Origin: a bacterium | Lineage (GTDB): Bacteria; UBP6; UBA1177 | Reading direction: 5' to 3' | Assembly (NCBI GenBank): GCA_017538365.1 | Contig: JAFYIZ010000012.1 | Coordinates: forward strand, 61,297 to 125,296 | DNA length: 64,000 nt | In this document: positions 47,001-55,798 of the stretch, one piece after another | Layout: the number at the start of each line of letters is the position of its first letter | Numbering within the stretch: the stretch's first letter is position 1 | Notes under the pieces: model-generated | Databases searched by the model: none | The model's input: the letters and a program-made list of their open reading frames with translations, nothing else | What the model was told of the DNA's origin: nothing | Translations under genes and position numbers: made by a program

Positions 47001-49217
47001 CTTAACGGAAGCTACGGACACTGCAAATTAGACTGTGAGGGATCTATGCCGAAGTGCGGTGACGGAAATATCGACGGCATATACGGCGAAATCTGCGACG
47101 ACGGCGAAGAAAACGGGCAATACGGCAAATGCAATTTAAGATGTTCCGCTATATCCGAATGCGGTGACGGAATACAACAGCTGCCGGAAGAATCATGTGA
47201 TAACGGTCCTTTAAACGGCACTTATCAAAACTGCAGAGAAGACTGTTTAGGAATTACAGGCTATTGCGGCGACGGACATCTGCAGAAAGAATCATGCGGC
47301 GACGAAGCAGGCTGCGAAGAAATCCGCGAAGCTGATGAAGAGTGCGATAGAGGATATTTGAACGGCAACACATCATGCGAATACGGAGAAGAAAGCTGCT
47401 ATGTCTGCACAAACAACTGCAAAATAACCACGGGAACGACAACTTCATACTGCGGTGACGGAAGCATTGACAGCGAACACGGTGAGCTCTGCGACGACGG
47501 TGAAGAAAACGGACAATTCGGCAAATGTGACGAAAACTGCCGGGAAACGGTAACTTGGAAATGCGGCGACGGAAACACTGATTATCTTCATGACGAAATC
47601 TGCGATGAAGGTACCGGTGTAAACGGAACCTATCAGATGTCTGCTCCCGGTCACTGCAATTCAAACTGCAAAGGATACGGAGAAGGCGGTTACTGCGGCG
47701 ATGGAATACAACAGCTTCCGGAAGAAACATGTGATGACGGCAGCGATAACGGAACACCCGGTTTCTGCAACGAAACATGTGACGCTCTGGTCCCTGCATG
47801 CGGTAACGGAATTGTTGAAGAAGGCGAATATTGCGACGAAGGTGACGACAACGGTCTATATTATGGTCACTGCGACTCGTTCTGCTCGTCTACAACTTGG
47901 AACGGATCTTGCGGCGACGGAATTGTACAGAAGGCAACCGATGAAGAGTGTGCCGCCTTTGTTGCGGCAAACGGTATCGCCCCTGAACTCTGCAAAGTCG
48001 TAAGTTTCAAGCTTGGAGAGCCATCCGAGGTCTGCGATGAAGGCGAAGACAACAACGGCTATCACGGTCACTGCAACACAACATGTGATGGCACTTCTTC
48101 ATGCGGAGACGGAGTTATCGGCAAAGACGAACTCTGTGATATAGACAGTAGTCCTACCCCTACGGTAAAATTCTTTACAGAAGAATCTTCTATCTCATGC
48201 AACACTTTCGCGCAGTTCTCAAGCGGCACAATAACTGAATGCAACAGCGAATGTATGCCAGTCTTCTCAGTGTGTACCTACACAACTTCCTATACAAGTC
48301 CTTTCTTCGAAACAGGGCAGACAAAGCGCTACAACAATTCAGGTGAACTGCAGACAATTCCTGACGAAAGCGATAACTTCTACGGTCAGGAGCCGGATTT
48401 CCACTACACCGCACATGAATTTGTACCTATCGCCGGAGGAGCTGTAGTAAGAGAAAATGTTTCAGGACTTATGTGGCAGGCTGACACTCCTGAGTATTAC
48501 GGATTTGAGAAGGATGTTGATTATATCGTTTATTCCTGCGCTCTTCCCGGCGCATGCACATTAAATGAAGCAAAGACCTACTGCGCCGACTCATATATCG
48601 GTGAATACAACAGCTGGAGACTGCCGACCGTTTCCGAACTCTCGACTATCGTAGACTACTCTGACAGTAAGCATATTTATTCCGACTTCTTCACGCGTAC
48701 AGACGGCAACTACTGGACACAAGAGGGACTTCTCTTCTCGTCAGACGACGGAACATTCTCTGTTGCATCCCCTGACACGCCGGCAGAGATAAAATGTGTC
48801 CGTTCTAAAGATGCACACTGTCCTATATGCAGCCACGACTTTACTGTTCTGGACTACTCTCATGCACTTATCACCACTTTAAACGAAGAAGAATTTGTAT
48901 TCTGGTATTTTGACAATGCGGCAAGTGCAGTCACATGGGAAGACGCTCTTGTATTCTGCAAAGAACTCGGCAACAACGAATATGGCAACAACAACGGCAT
49001 AAACAATATGAGACTGCCGACTGTAAACGAGCTTATATCGCTGTATGACGGAGAAAACGGCATTTCTCTGATACCTGGATTCGCAGAAAAGGCTTGGACT
49101 TCGACGACTTTGAGCACAGATTTTACTCAGGCTTATGTTGTTGACTTCTCGAATGGAAGTGTTGTAACAGACACAAAAACAAACGCTAGCAACAATCATG
49201 TAATTTGTGTTGAATAG
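44037..49217 (+). CDS. Cys-rich repeat lipoprotein with about 32 CGDG repeats and two Lcl domains
   Basis: The 1,726-residue product has a lipoprotein signal peptide (VVSAC lipobox at about residue 19), then a short Cys-containing segment, an Asp/Thr/Glu-rich linker (about 70-140) and about 32 copies, by my count, of the Myxococcus-type disulphide repeat (CGDG-x(4-8)-E-x-CD-(D/N/E)-G, roughly 40 residues each; about 140-1375). Two Lcl/DUF1566 modules end it (SWRLPTVSELSTIVDYSD and MRLPTVNELISLYDG). Several repeats are nearly identical in DNA, showing recent duplication. GGAG precedes the ATG. It would stand on the outer surface as a long rod with adhesive tip modules, inferred from architecture. 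It shares repeat type with the giant operon protein. Confidence 0.88.
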   Translation: MKIFKILICVAFVLVVSACHDKDKTIYVYPDDDPTTAEKGNIGDPCEKNDDCKDGLLCIDKVCSEPVKDEDSTDDSDENPVDDKDDTDTTPTDDADSDTNDPDITPTDDDADTDSTDEDEPEDSDTQPDEDKDIPEYIPECGNGLRDPGEECDNGLENSDEPGIPGITCRTTCLLARCQDGIVDTGEICDDGNASVGDYCTPDCQAVTGYCGDGIQQANETCDPGIDPYCNDNCSGIAGYCGDGIKQPHEICDKAEPGELGGEGIGPYYCSVNCKNIIGSCGDGELQLNEACDNGSNNGRYGYCNSTCTGKGPRCGDGRIDIGHETCDDGNTRDGDYCSADCKTSFGSCGDGKILQGFEACDKANYGDGVGAYCSADCRQLYGKCGDGTINPEAGEECDDGANNNQTYCPYGQESCTLCSPVCRHTPGNPRYCGDGVVSTQAGEACDKATFGAGTGPYYCSANCTEVIGYCGDGIKQPNETCDPGIDPYCSSDCKKSEGSCGDGIKNGNEDCDSGAENGNPDCAYGLKSCQVCTTSCTLKDGIPHYCGNKKIDEGEACDDGSENGQYGKCKTGCLALGPRCGDGITQSEYGEICDNGLYNGTYYDYSPGYCNSDCKGQGEGGYCGDGIQQLPEESCDDGPENGQYGKCQAGCHDIGPHCGDGHIDESEGEVCDDGELNGQYGKCKTNCSGLGPRCGDGIINGSSETCDNGDDNGKTECDYGETSCQVCTNECKLADGTTAYCGDGIRNGTEACDEGDDNGQIPCAYGQTSCKVCSTRCRLVNGNTSYCGDGNRDPEHEACDEGANNGSYNAPCDLECAGVPPKCGDENIDTAFGEICDDKENNGKYKFSEPGYCNGNCQGYGEGGYCGDGIRNGTEICDAGTLNDDYNATCDTSCSGTPAYCGDGNIDTEYGETCDDGELNGQYGKCNLTCSAISECGDGIQQLPEESCDDGEENGQYGKCKTDCSGLTAYCGDGTIDAGHEACDDGELNGSYGHCKLDCEGSMPKCGDGNIDGIYGEICDDGEENGQYGKCNLRCSAISECGDGIQQLPEESCDNGPLNGTYQNCREDCLGITGYCGDGHLQKESCGDEAGCEEIREADEECDRGYLNGNTSCEYGEESCYVCTNNCKITTGTTTSYCGDGSIDSEHGELCDDGEENGQFGKCDENCRETVTWKCGDGNTDYLHDEICDEGTGVNGTYQMSAPGHCNSNCKGYGEGGYCGDGIQQLPEETCDDGSDNGTPGFCNETCDALVPACGNGIVEEGEYCDEGDDNGLYYGHCDSFCSSTTWNGSCGDGIVQKATDEECAAFVAANGIAPELCKVVSFKLGEPSEVCDEGEDNNGYHGHCNTTCDGTSSCGDGVIGKDELCDIDSSPTPTVKFFTEESSISCNTFAQFSSGTITECNSECMPVFSVCTYTTSYTSPFFETGQTKRYNNSGELQTIPDESDNFYGQEPDFHYTAHEFVPIAGGAVVRENVSGLMWQADTPEYYGFEKDVDYIVYSCALPGACTLNEAKTYCADSYIGEYNSWRLPTVSELSTIVDYSDSKHIYSDFFTRTDGNYWTQEGLLFSSDDGTFSVASPDTPAEIKCVRSKDAHCPICSHDFTVLDYSHALITTLNEEEFVFWYFDNAASAVTWEDALVFCKELGNNEYGNNNGINNMRLPTVNELISLYDGENGISLIPGFAEKAWTSTTLSTDFTQAYVVDFSNGSVVTDTKTNASNNHVICVE

Positions 49218-49227
49218 GAGATTTACC

Positions 49228-50529
49228 ATGAAATTAGAAAAGACTTTCGCTTTTTTTCTTCTTATTGCGGCATTAGTCTTCTGTGTAAGCTGCGGCGGCA
49301 AAGGCAACAAATACGATGATTTGGATGATTATGATGCCGTTGACAACGATTCGGAAAAAGAAGATGAGGACAAACCGGTTCCAGTTACGGATGAAGATAG
49401 CGATGACAACGGCGATACCGAAGCTGACGATTCCGATACCGAAACTGACGATTCCGATACCGAAGCGGATGATTCCGATACAGATTCCGATGCTGACGAA
49501 ATTTCCGATGATACAGATGATGATACAAATGAACCCCGCCCTGACAATGATCCGAACGATGATGAACCTGTTTCCGATGAAGACAACACTATCGAACCTT
49601 CAGACACAGATTCAATTTCACACAAAGAGAACTCCGAAATCATCTGCACAGGCCAGACCAAATGTTATAATTCGATCGAGGAAATCACCTGCCCTCCACA
49701 GCCAGACGATGACTTCTTCGGTCAGGATGCGCAATATGCAGGTAAAGGCTACTGCTTCCCCAAGAGTTGGGATTCAACTAATCAGCAAATCGTTACAGAC
49801 TACAATACAGGATTAGTATGGCAGAGAAAGCAGCCTTCAACCTACGAAGGCTGCACAGGCAACAGCGGCGCTTTGTGTCTTTACGAACAGGCAACAAATT
49901 ACTGTGAAAACTTAGAACTTGAAAACTTCAGCGACTGGCGTCTTCCCACCCCTGAAGAATTTGCGACAATCATTGATTACGGCAGAACACCGGCAATAAA
50001 CACCGATATTTTCTCTGTTCCGAAATCATTGGTCAGAAATTTCTGGACTCAGACAGCTTCCGCATCCGGAGGAAAAATATGGTATGTCGATTTTACGAAA
50101 GGAAGCACTGAACTTGACGATGACAATGCAAAACTTGTCAGATGCGTCAGAGGGAACTATCAACTTTCAAGTGCAGATTTCGAAATCGAAAACGAAGGAA
50201 GCGAAGATGAAATCGTTGTGGATTCCGTCCACAACCTTTATTGGAAAATAATTGAAAGCGAAGAAGGATTCAAATGGAAAAAGTCTCTGGAGCAATGCAA
50301 AGAGCTCGGTACCGGCTGGAGACTTCCAAGCATCAACGAACTTGCTTCACTTCTTGATTACTCACTCTCGCAACCGGCTTCAAAATTTCCGACACTCCCG
50401 TCAGACGCTTTCTGGTCATCAACTTCTTACAATGAAAGTCCGGACTACGCATGGAGAATCAATTCTTCAAACGGTATCATAGAAACCGGCAAAAAGACCA
50501 AAACCGCCGCAGTCATCTGCGTCAAATAG
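49228..50529 (+). CDS. Lipoprotein with acidic linker and two Lcl/DUF1566 domains
   Basis: The 433-residue product has a lipobox FCVSC near residue 21 and a strongly acidic linker (about 25-135) with repeated DSDTE units. Two Lcl domains follow (VTDYNTGLVWQRKQ, WRLPTPEEFATIIDYG, NFWTQTAS; then VHNLYWKIIE, WRLPSINELASLLDYS, FWSSTSYNES, AVICVK). The open frame starts 21 bases earlier, overlapping the upstream gene, but TAGGAG and the signal peptide place the start at 49228. It lies 10 bases after the Cys-rich lipoprotein, so the two are co-transcribed. Its stop abuts the stop of the convergent Lgt-family gene with no spacer. Confidence 0.85.
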   Translation: MKLEKTFAFFLLIAALVFCVSCGGKGNKYDDLDDYDAVDNDSEKEDEDKPVPVTDEDSDDNGDTEADDSDTETDDSDTEADDSDTDSDADEISDDTDDDTNEPRPDNDPNDDEPVSDEDNTIEPSDTDSISHKENSEIICTGQTKCYNSIEEITCPPQPDDDFFGQDAQYAGKGYCFPKSWDSTNQQIVTDYNTGLVWQRKQPSTYEGCTGNSGALCLYEQATNYCENLELENFSDWRLPTPEEFATIIDYGRTPAINTDIFSVPKSLVRNFWTQTASASGGKIWYVDFTKGSTELDDDNAKLVRCVRGNYQLSSADFEIENEGSEDEIVVDSVHNLYWKIIESEEGFKWKKSLEQCKELGTGWRLPSINELASLLDYSLSQPASKFPTLPSDAFWSSTSYNESPDYAWRINSSNGIIETGKKTKTAAVICVK

Positions 50530-51396
50530 CTACTTAACTTTTTTCTCTGTTTTCGTTTTCTGAAAAAGTTTCCAGCCGCCGATAAAAAGAAAAATCGAAA
50601 TCCACTGGCTTGTGGAAAAAATCAAGAAACTTCCCCTTGTGTCGAAACGCAGAAATTCGATCAGAAAGCGTGTCACGGAATATGAAAGAAGAAAAACCGC
50701 CGAAATATATCCGGGATTTTTCTGATTCTTGGAAAAGGCAAGTTTCAAAAGAACCGCAAATATTACAAAGTTGCTGAAAGAATGTATCAGCTGCGTCGGA
50801 ATTATCGGCTGGGTATCGGTCAAAAGGCTTGTATGCTCAGGATCGAGGTGATAGAGCGCAAACATCGTCCTTGACCCCTGCGGAAAGCGTATCCCGAAAA
50901 GTTCCGACGGTCTTCCGAAACAGCACCCTTCAAGAAAACAGCCGATTCTCGTCAGCCAGAGCCCGTTTGCAACACAAATTGAAGCAACGTCGGCGGTTTT
51001 GAGAAACGATTTTCCATCGTGAGGATAGGCAATCAGAGTAAAAAGTGCGCCGGCAATAAAACCGCCTAAAAGCCCGCCGTAAAAAACATGCCCCGGAGTA
51101 AAAGGATTAAGCATCGAAGTAAAAAGATAGGAGATTCCGTTCACTCTCAATCCTTCAAGATAAAGCGAAAGCCTGCCTTCGAACAAAATATGGAAAATCT
51201 TTGAAACAACAAGGGCGGACGGTACAATGACAAGAGGCATAAAAATCATCTTTTTCAGACTCAGACTGAATTGTTTCGACGAAAAAATCATTATCGGAAC
51301 AGTCATGAAAAACGAAAAAAAGAGGATCGTCATATACGCGCCTGGATAAGCGAAACCGAAATAGTCAAAAATCGGCTTGAAAAAATTAATATTCAT
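50530..51396 (-). CDS. lgt: Prolipoprotein diacylglyceryl transferase family protein (Lgt-like)
   Basis: Lgt transfers diacylglycerol from phosphatidylglycerol to the lipobox cysteine. The 288-residue protein has about seven hydrophobic segments and the stretches VFYGGLLGGFIAG and LTRIGCFLEGCCFGRPSE, which match the Lgt subfamily with a GCCFG motif rather than the E. coli GRLGNFINGELWGR form. His is replaced by Tyr before GG in the first motif. It may be the housekeeping enzyme for the many lipoproteins here or a paralogue with another substrate. Its ATG overlaps the stop of the upstream ParA-like gene (ATGA), tying it to the FHA/ankyrin operon. Confidence 0.8.
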   Translation of the reverse strand: MNINFFKPIFDYFGFAYPGAYMTILFFSFFMTVPIMIFSSKQFSLSLKKMIFMPLVIVPSALVVSKIFHILFEGRLSLYLEGLRVNGISYLFTSMLNPFTPGHVFYGGLLGGFIAGALFTLIAYPHDGKSFLKTADVASICVANGLWLTRIGCFLEGCCFGRPSELFGIRFPQGSRTMFALYHLDPEHTSLLTDTQPIIPTQLIHSFSNFVIFAVLLKLAFSKNQKNPGYISAVFLLSYSVTRFLIEFLRFDTRGSFLIFSTSQWISIFLFIGGWKLFQKTKTEKKVK

Positions 51397-53012
51397 CGTT
51401 TCTCCTGATTATTTTCAACATTTTCGGCAACTTCTGCCAAAGGCACATTCTTCGATTTTATGTAACCGTAAGCGATGAGTTCGGTATTCGCCGCATTCAT
51501 TTTCAATGTCTTGCAGTACTGCTGAACGAAATTCCTGACGTAAAGATCCGCCGGAAGCTGGGCATATTTGTCATTTTCTATCGCATCGAGAACCATCTTC
51601 GATATTTTAGTGCGTGAAATGATGAGTTCGTAAGATATTCCGACTTCCTCTCTGATTTTTCTCAAGAGATCACCCGTCACAGGCAAGTCACGGTATTTAT
51701 TAAAGATTTCATTAGCATCCACAAAATCACTGCTGGAAGACGCAACAACTTTCTTTTCGGCACTGCGCCCGAAAACGTCCTTTTTGACTAAAACTTCACG
51801 CTTCTTTACGCGGTTATACTTTTTGATGACTTCGCCTATCATGAAAATATCGGGGAATGAAGTCTCGAGCGACATAAGATGGCTGTTGATATCCATATCG
51901 TACTCGCGCCTTATTTCCGAGTCGTTAAGCTCTTTGAAAATCGTATCAATGAGAGAATTAAGTATAAAAAGATCGCTGTCGCTGTAAACGTCACGCATCA
52001 TCGGATTCTCGCCGACATAAAGTTTTTTAAGCTTTTCATACTGGTTGTTGATGTCAAAAGTCGAACAGCCGCGGTCAAGACCGAACCATTCATAGTAGTT
52101 GAACGGCGTGATTTTAAGTTTTTTCTTTACTGAACTCTGCTGGAAAAGGTTGGCGGAAAGCGTGCTTGCGAATTTATCGAGAGCATCTACAAATTCGGCG
52201 TTTTTCTCAAGAGTTACGACAGGTTTCATCGTAGCTACCGATGTCGGAACCAGATCGGAATAGGCTATTTCCGCTATGGAATCAGTCTCGATGCCGAAAC
52301 TGTTGCTGATCAAGAACCGGTAAGGCTGCACGAGTTCTTTGTCCGCCGAGTTGCGCACACCGTTGTAAACAATCCCTATTTTCAGGTCGTTCACAACATT
52401 TGCAATCTGATTGGCGGTTTTCGGAATCGCCTGAGAAAGCAGGACGAGAAGGTTTCGCGAAGTGAAAAGATAATCGTTTTTAGCACGTCTTATATTCTGC
52501 GTTTCGAGCTGGATATCGTATTTAAGCTCTACATTGCGAAGCCTGTAATTGAAAAGTTCCCTGAAAAAATAGTTGCTTTTTTCAAACGAAATGAAATCGG
52601 GGGAAAGGAACATGAGCGAATAGTCGGCAATCCCGACAACATCCATAAGATCGTGATTTATTACCGAACCCATGTCGATAAAAACGAAATCGAACTGAAC
52701 CTGCCCCATCTCGCCGCGCCAGCGTGTAAGAAGTTCGCTGATTTTCGAATCCTGATGTTTCAAGTTACTGAAAAAACTAAGATTCTGGTAATCAGTCGAA
52801 ATAAGCGGCAGCACTGAAAAATGCTCTGCGACTTCATCGGAAACGGCTATCGTCGGAAGGTTGAGATATGAATGAAGTGTTCCGCCGTTCGGAGCCGCAT
52901 CGATCAGAAGAACCTTTTTCCCTTTCTGGGCAAGATAAATCGAAAGATTTGCGATTATCATCGAAGTTCCCGCACCGCCTTTCGGAGAAAATGCCGCAAT
53001 CAGCTTTACCAT
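51393..53012 (-). CDS. ParA/MinD-like P-loop protein fused to J-like and RodZ-type HTH domains
   Basis: Residues 1-290 are a MinD/ParA-type domain: KLIAAFSPKGGAGTSMIIAN, LLIDAAP and DFVFIDMGS. The deviant Walker A keeps the first Lys but has Thr-Ser where Lys-Thr is expected (KGGAGTS), as in some CpaE/TadZ proteins, so ATP hydrolysis is doubtful. Residues about 300-375 resemble a J domain (NYYEWFGLDRG ... LNDSEIRREYD), but the HPD tripeptide is missing. Residues about 440-515 are an HTH_25 domain as in RodZ (LRKIREEVGISYELIISRTK, LPADLYVRNFVQQYCKTL). A scaffold or polarity role is my inference. GAGGTG precedes the ATG; it ends overlapping the Lgt-like gene. Confidence 0.8.
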   Translation of the reverse strand: MVKLIAAFSPKGGAGTSMIIANLSIYLAQKGKKVLLIDAAPNGGTLHSYLNLPTIAVSDEVAEHFSVLPLISTDYQNLSFFSNLKHQDSKISELLTRWRGEMGQVQFDFVFIDMGSVINHDLMDVVGIADYSLMFLSPDFISFEKSNYFFRELFNYRLRNVELKYDIQLETQNIRRAKNDYLFTSRNLLVLLSQAIPKTANQIANVVNDLKIGIVYNGVRNSADKELVQPYRFLISNSFGIETDSIAEIAYSDLVPTSVATMKPVVTLEKNAEFVDALDKFASTLSANLFQQSSVKKKLKITPFNYYEWFGLDRGCSTFDINNQYEKLKKLYVGENPMMRDVYSDSDLFILNSLIDTIFKELNDSEIRREYDMDINSHLMSLETSFPDIFMIGEVIKKYNRVKKREVLVKKDVFGRSAEKKVVASSSSDFVDANEIFNKYRDLPVTGDLLRKIREEVGISYELIISRTKISKMVLDAIENDKYAQLPADLYVRNFVQQYCKTLKMNAANTELIAYGYIKSKNVPLAEVAENVENNQEKR

Positions 53013-53027
53013 TCAGTTCACCTCGTA

Positions 53028-53741
53028 TTACAGTTTTTCCTTTATTTTCTGAGTGTAGACCGCGATTTCGTCAAACGTTCCGCTGTCAAGCCGCCCCGCT
53101 TCAAGCGATTCCGCAGCATAGTCAAGCGCCGTTTTTCCGCTGAAATCCTTCGAAAGAGGCGAAACATTCAACGACATGAGAATTTTTGCATAACCGGCAT
53201 ATCCTTTTTCGGCTGCGATTATAAAAAGAGTTTTTTTCTCTTTGTCGCGCCTTTCGATATCGCTCGATTTTTCTATAAGCACTTTGAATAATTCGACATT
53301 TTCTTCTTTAGCAAGACTTATCAGAGTATTTGCCGCATCGCGCCCGAAGTTATCCTGAAGATTGGCGTCGGCACCGTTTTCAAGCAGGAACTCGGCACAT
53401 TCCGAAGAGTTTCCCGCAGCGGCGTAGTGAAGCGGAGTTTTTTCAGAATTATCCATTATTTTGAGATTCGCACCTGCTGCAACTAGCTTTTTCAGCATCG
53501 TGCACTCTTTTTTAGCCGAAGCAAGCATGACTGCGTTTCTTCCCGATTTGTCGGCATAATTAAGAAGTTCCGGCATTGTGAGAAAAATATCGAGCGCCTT
53601 TTCGTCGTCATTTCGAACCGCTTCCAAAAGTCCGGTACCGTCGGCCTCGTAACCCGCTTTTTTAAGCAGAGAAGCACTATCGTTTGAGCATGAAACTGAA
53701 AGAAAAACAGCAAAAAAGACGAATAAAACCGATGATTTCAT
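53028..53741 (-). CDS. Ankyrin-repeat lipoprotein
   Basis: The 237-residue product has a lipobox LSVSC near residue 18 and about five ankyrin repeats, for example KTPLHYAAAGNSSECAEFLL, NGADANLQDNFGRDAAN and KTLFIIAAEKGYAGYAKIL. It would be a membrane-tethered protein-binding module. An alternative start at 53765 overlaps the stop of the FHA gene (TAATG), which would suggest coupling; I prefer 53741 because it gives a normal signal peptide and has AGAAG upstream. It sits between the FHA and ParA-like genes in the operon. Confidence 0.82.
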   Translation of the reverse strand: MKSSVLFVFFAVFLSVSCSNDSASLLKKAGYEADGTGLLEAVRNDDEKALDIFLTMPELLNYADKSGRNAVMLASAKKECTMLKKLVAAGANLKIMDNSEKTPLHYAAAGNSSECAEFLLENGADANLQDNFGRDAANTLISLAKEENVELFKVLIEKSSDIERRDKEKKTLFIIAAEKGYAGYAKILMSLNVSPLSKDFSGKTALDYAAESLEAGRLDSGTFDEIAVYTQKIKEKL

Positions 53742-53764
53742 TGGCAAAACTTCTTTAAGGCGCA

Positions 53765-54652
53765 TTAAAGAACAAAAAAGAATATCGCGCCGGCGGCAGC
53801 GGCAGCAACGGCAAGAATAATCAGGATAATTGCGATTTTTTTGCCCGTTCCCGATTTGTTTACGCGGGTGATTTCGGTTTTTTCATCCTGATCCTCATCG
53901 TTGATGCTTTTTATTTTCTTCCCTTTTATATCTTTTCTGAGTTTTTCCTTTCTCGATTTTTCTGCCTCGAGCTGATAAGGCTGCGGGTCGTAAGCCTCTC
54001 CTTTTTCGATGAATTCGAAGATGAAGTCGCCGACTCTGATTTCGTCGCCGTTTCTCATATCGACTGAGTTGACCACGGTATCGTTAACGATAAGCGGATA
54101 ATCAGCATTGTAATCGCCTTTCACCAGCAGATAAATGTTGCCGTCGAAAACGATTTTCGAGTGGATCGGCGGAATATCGTCTGCCGAAAGATAGACATCG
54201 GCGCTGGCGTGGGTTCCGATAACGGTTTCACGTCCTGCAAGCGGAAAAATCTTTCCTCCGAGATAGCCGTTCTTTGCAAGAAGAAGGTTGTCGGTAGCGA
54301 TTTTTTTCGAGTCGGATTCAATTGCCGGCTGCACTGTCTTGAGAAGCAGATCTTCGTCCTGTTCGAGATAGATGTTGTAATCACCGACAGTGATAACGTT
54401 CCCGACAAAAATTTCGAGCTTTTCATCAACAAGTTCGCGCTCGTCGACATAAGTGTGGTTGTAGCTTCCGCGGTCGCAGATGATGATTCTTCCGTCTACG
54501 ATCTCAAGCTGAAAATGGTATCTCGACACGTTTCTTTCATCGAGGACAAGGTCGTTTTTCGGACTTCGCCCGACGGTGATAAGATTGCCGTTGAATTCAA
54601 AAATATTAAGTTCGTTTCTGTCGTTTTCGACTATGAGTTTCAGCAGAGCCAT
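53765..54652 (-). CDS. Double-FHA tail-anchored membrane protein
   Basis: The 295-residue product has two FHA domains. The first (about 5-98) has LITVGRSPKNDLVLDE, NVSRYHFQLE and the threonine-binding GSYNHTYV; the second (about 130-215) has ETVIGTHASADVYL, PPIHSKI and RNGDEIRVGDF. A charged linker follows, then a C-terminal membrane helix (IAIILIILAVAAAAAGAIFFF). FHA domains bind phosphothreonine peptides, so a Ser/Thr kinase partner is expected, but none is encoded here. Tail anchoring places both domains in the cytoplasm at the membrane. GAGG precedes the ATG. Confidence 0.87.
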   Translation of the reverse strand: MALLKLIVENDRNELNIFEFNGNLITVGRSPKNDLVLDERNVSRYHFQLEIVDGRIIICDRGSYNHTYVDERELVDEKLEIFVGNVITVGDYNIYLEQDEDLLLKTVQPAIESDSKKIATDNLLLAKNGYLGGKIFPLAGRETVIGTHASADVYLSADDIPPIHSKIVFDGNIYLLVKGDYNADYPLIVNDTVVNSVDMRNGDEIRVGDFIFEFIEKGEAYDPQPYQLEAEKSRKEKLRKDIKGKKIKSINDEDQDEKTEITRVNKSGTGKKIAIILIILAVAAAAAGAIFFFVL

Positions 54653-54669
54653 TCCAACCTCAAAAAACG

Positions 54670-55740
54670 TTACCGCAGAATTTTCAACAATTTATCGAAT
54701 CTGTCAAACATTCCTGAAAAATCTTTGTTTTCTTCCTCGAATCTGCGGATTTTTTCGCCGATATCCATGGCGAGCAGCCGCTTTTTTCCTGAAGAAAGCA
54801 CCGATGCGGAAGTTTTCAGCAGCAGATAAAGTATCTCGTCAAGATACCTGTGATACTCGCCGAATCGGTATTCAACGGCAACAGACTTCCTTTCGTCAAG
54901 CATACTCTCCCAGTTCACGCTCATTGTTTCAGTTGAAAAAGAAAGTTTTGAATAAAACTGCGGATACCTGCCGCGAAGATATGAAAAAAGTTTTTCAGAA
55001 AGTTCTTTCAATTTTTCAGCCGGCATAACCTTGGCAAAAACGTCGAAAACGAGTTTGAAACAGCCGAAATAAAGTTCCGATTCTGTCTGAACGGGATCGT
55101 TTTCAAGAAAATCAAGACCGCTGCTGAAAAAAGATGAAGCCAGAATTTTTTCCGACACTTTTTTGCATAGAACTGCCGGCTTTGAAACATCAAGCGAACC
55201 TAAATACGAGCCGAATTTCACCGCGTTTTTCTCAAAAACATAGCGTTTTTTCTCAGGATCAAACCAGGCGAACCCTTTGAAATTCCCTTTTTCAAAAGAG
55301 ACTACATTCATCGCTGATCCGTGTTTGAAGCAGAGGAGCGCATTTTCCTTGTTTTCCGCAAATGACGAAACGAGCTTCATAACGTCAACAAAACGGCCAG
55401 ACGCATAAAGCGAAACCGGATAAGTGAAAAAATCTGTCAACCACGTGAAAACCGTGTCGTTGCTTAAGCTGAAAAGATAAAGATCAACCGATTTTTCAGC
55501 CATGATTTCATTGATCGGAACATCGGTCACCAGATCTTCTTCATCGGAAAAAGCAAGCACTTTCGAAATGACCGCACGACCGTCGGAAATCAGCACATAA
55601 AGCGTTTTATTGCCGGCTTGAGCAAGCACCAAACCGCGGCTGAGACTGCTTTCGCGCGCCAAATCGTTGACAAAAGACGGAATATATTTTCCTTCAAAAT
55701 CAGCAATATAAAGTTTTAATTCAGAAAAAGGAATGATCAT
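54670..55740 (-). CDS. Conserved-looking protein of unknown function, first gene of the FHA operon
   Basis: The 356-residue product is soluble, with no signal peptide or membrane helix. It begins MIIPFSELKLYIADFEGKYI and has a beta-rich N-terminal half and a helical C-terminal half with a charged tail (MDIGEKIRRFEEENKDFSG). I recognise no family. It is 17 bases upstream of the FHA gene and preceded by its own promoter, so it likely acts with the FHA/ankyrin/ParA-like proteins. The ribosome site is GGGG, four bases before the ATG. Confidence 0.75.
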   Translation of the reverse strand: MIIPFSELKLYIADFEGKYIPSFVNDLARESSLSRGLVLAQAGNKTLYVLISDGRAVISKVLAFSDEEDLVTDVPINEIMAEKSVDLYLFSLSNDTVFTWLTDFFTYPVSLYASGRFVDVMKLVSSFAENKENALLCFKHGSAMNVVSFEKGNFKGFAWFDPEKKRYVFEKNAVKFGSYLGSLDVSKPAVLCKKVSEKILASSFFSSGLDFLENDPVQTESELYFGCFKLVFDVFAKVMPAEKLKELSEKLFSYLRGRYPQFYSKLSFSTETMSVNWESMLDERKSVAVEYRFGEYHRYLDEILYLLLKTSASVLSSGKKRLLAMDIGEKIRRFEEENKDFSGMFDRFDKLLKILR

Positions 55741-55762
55741 GCAGCCCCCAACAAGTCCTTTC

Positions 55763-55790
55763 CTTATAGCACAGACGATTTTTTTTGCAA
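55763..55790 (-). promoter_or_regulatory. Promoter of the FHA/ankyrin/ParA-like operon
   Basis: On the minus strand TTGCAA (55785-55790), 16 bases, TATAAG (55763-55768), back to back with the oligopeptidase promoter. Confidence 0.45.
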
Positions 55791-55798
55791 AATGAAAT

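Noticed and set aside
44450-48150. CRISPR-like periodicity in the Cys-rich repeat region
   Set aside because: The period follows codons of the disulphide repeats; units are diverged and there are no unique spacers or cas genes.
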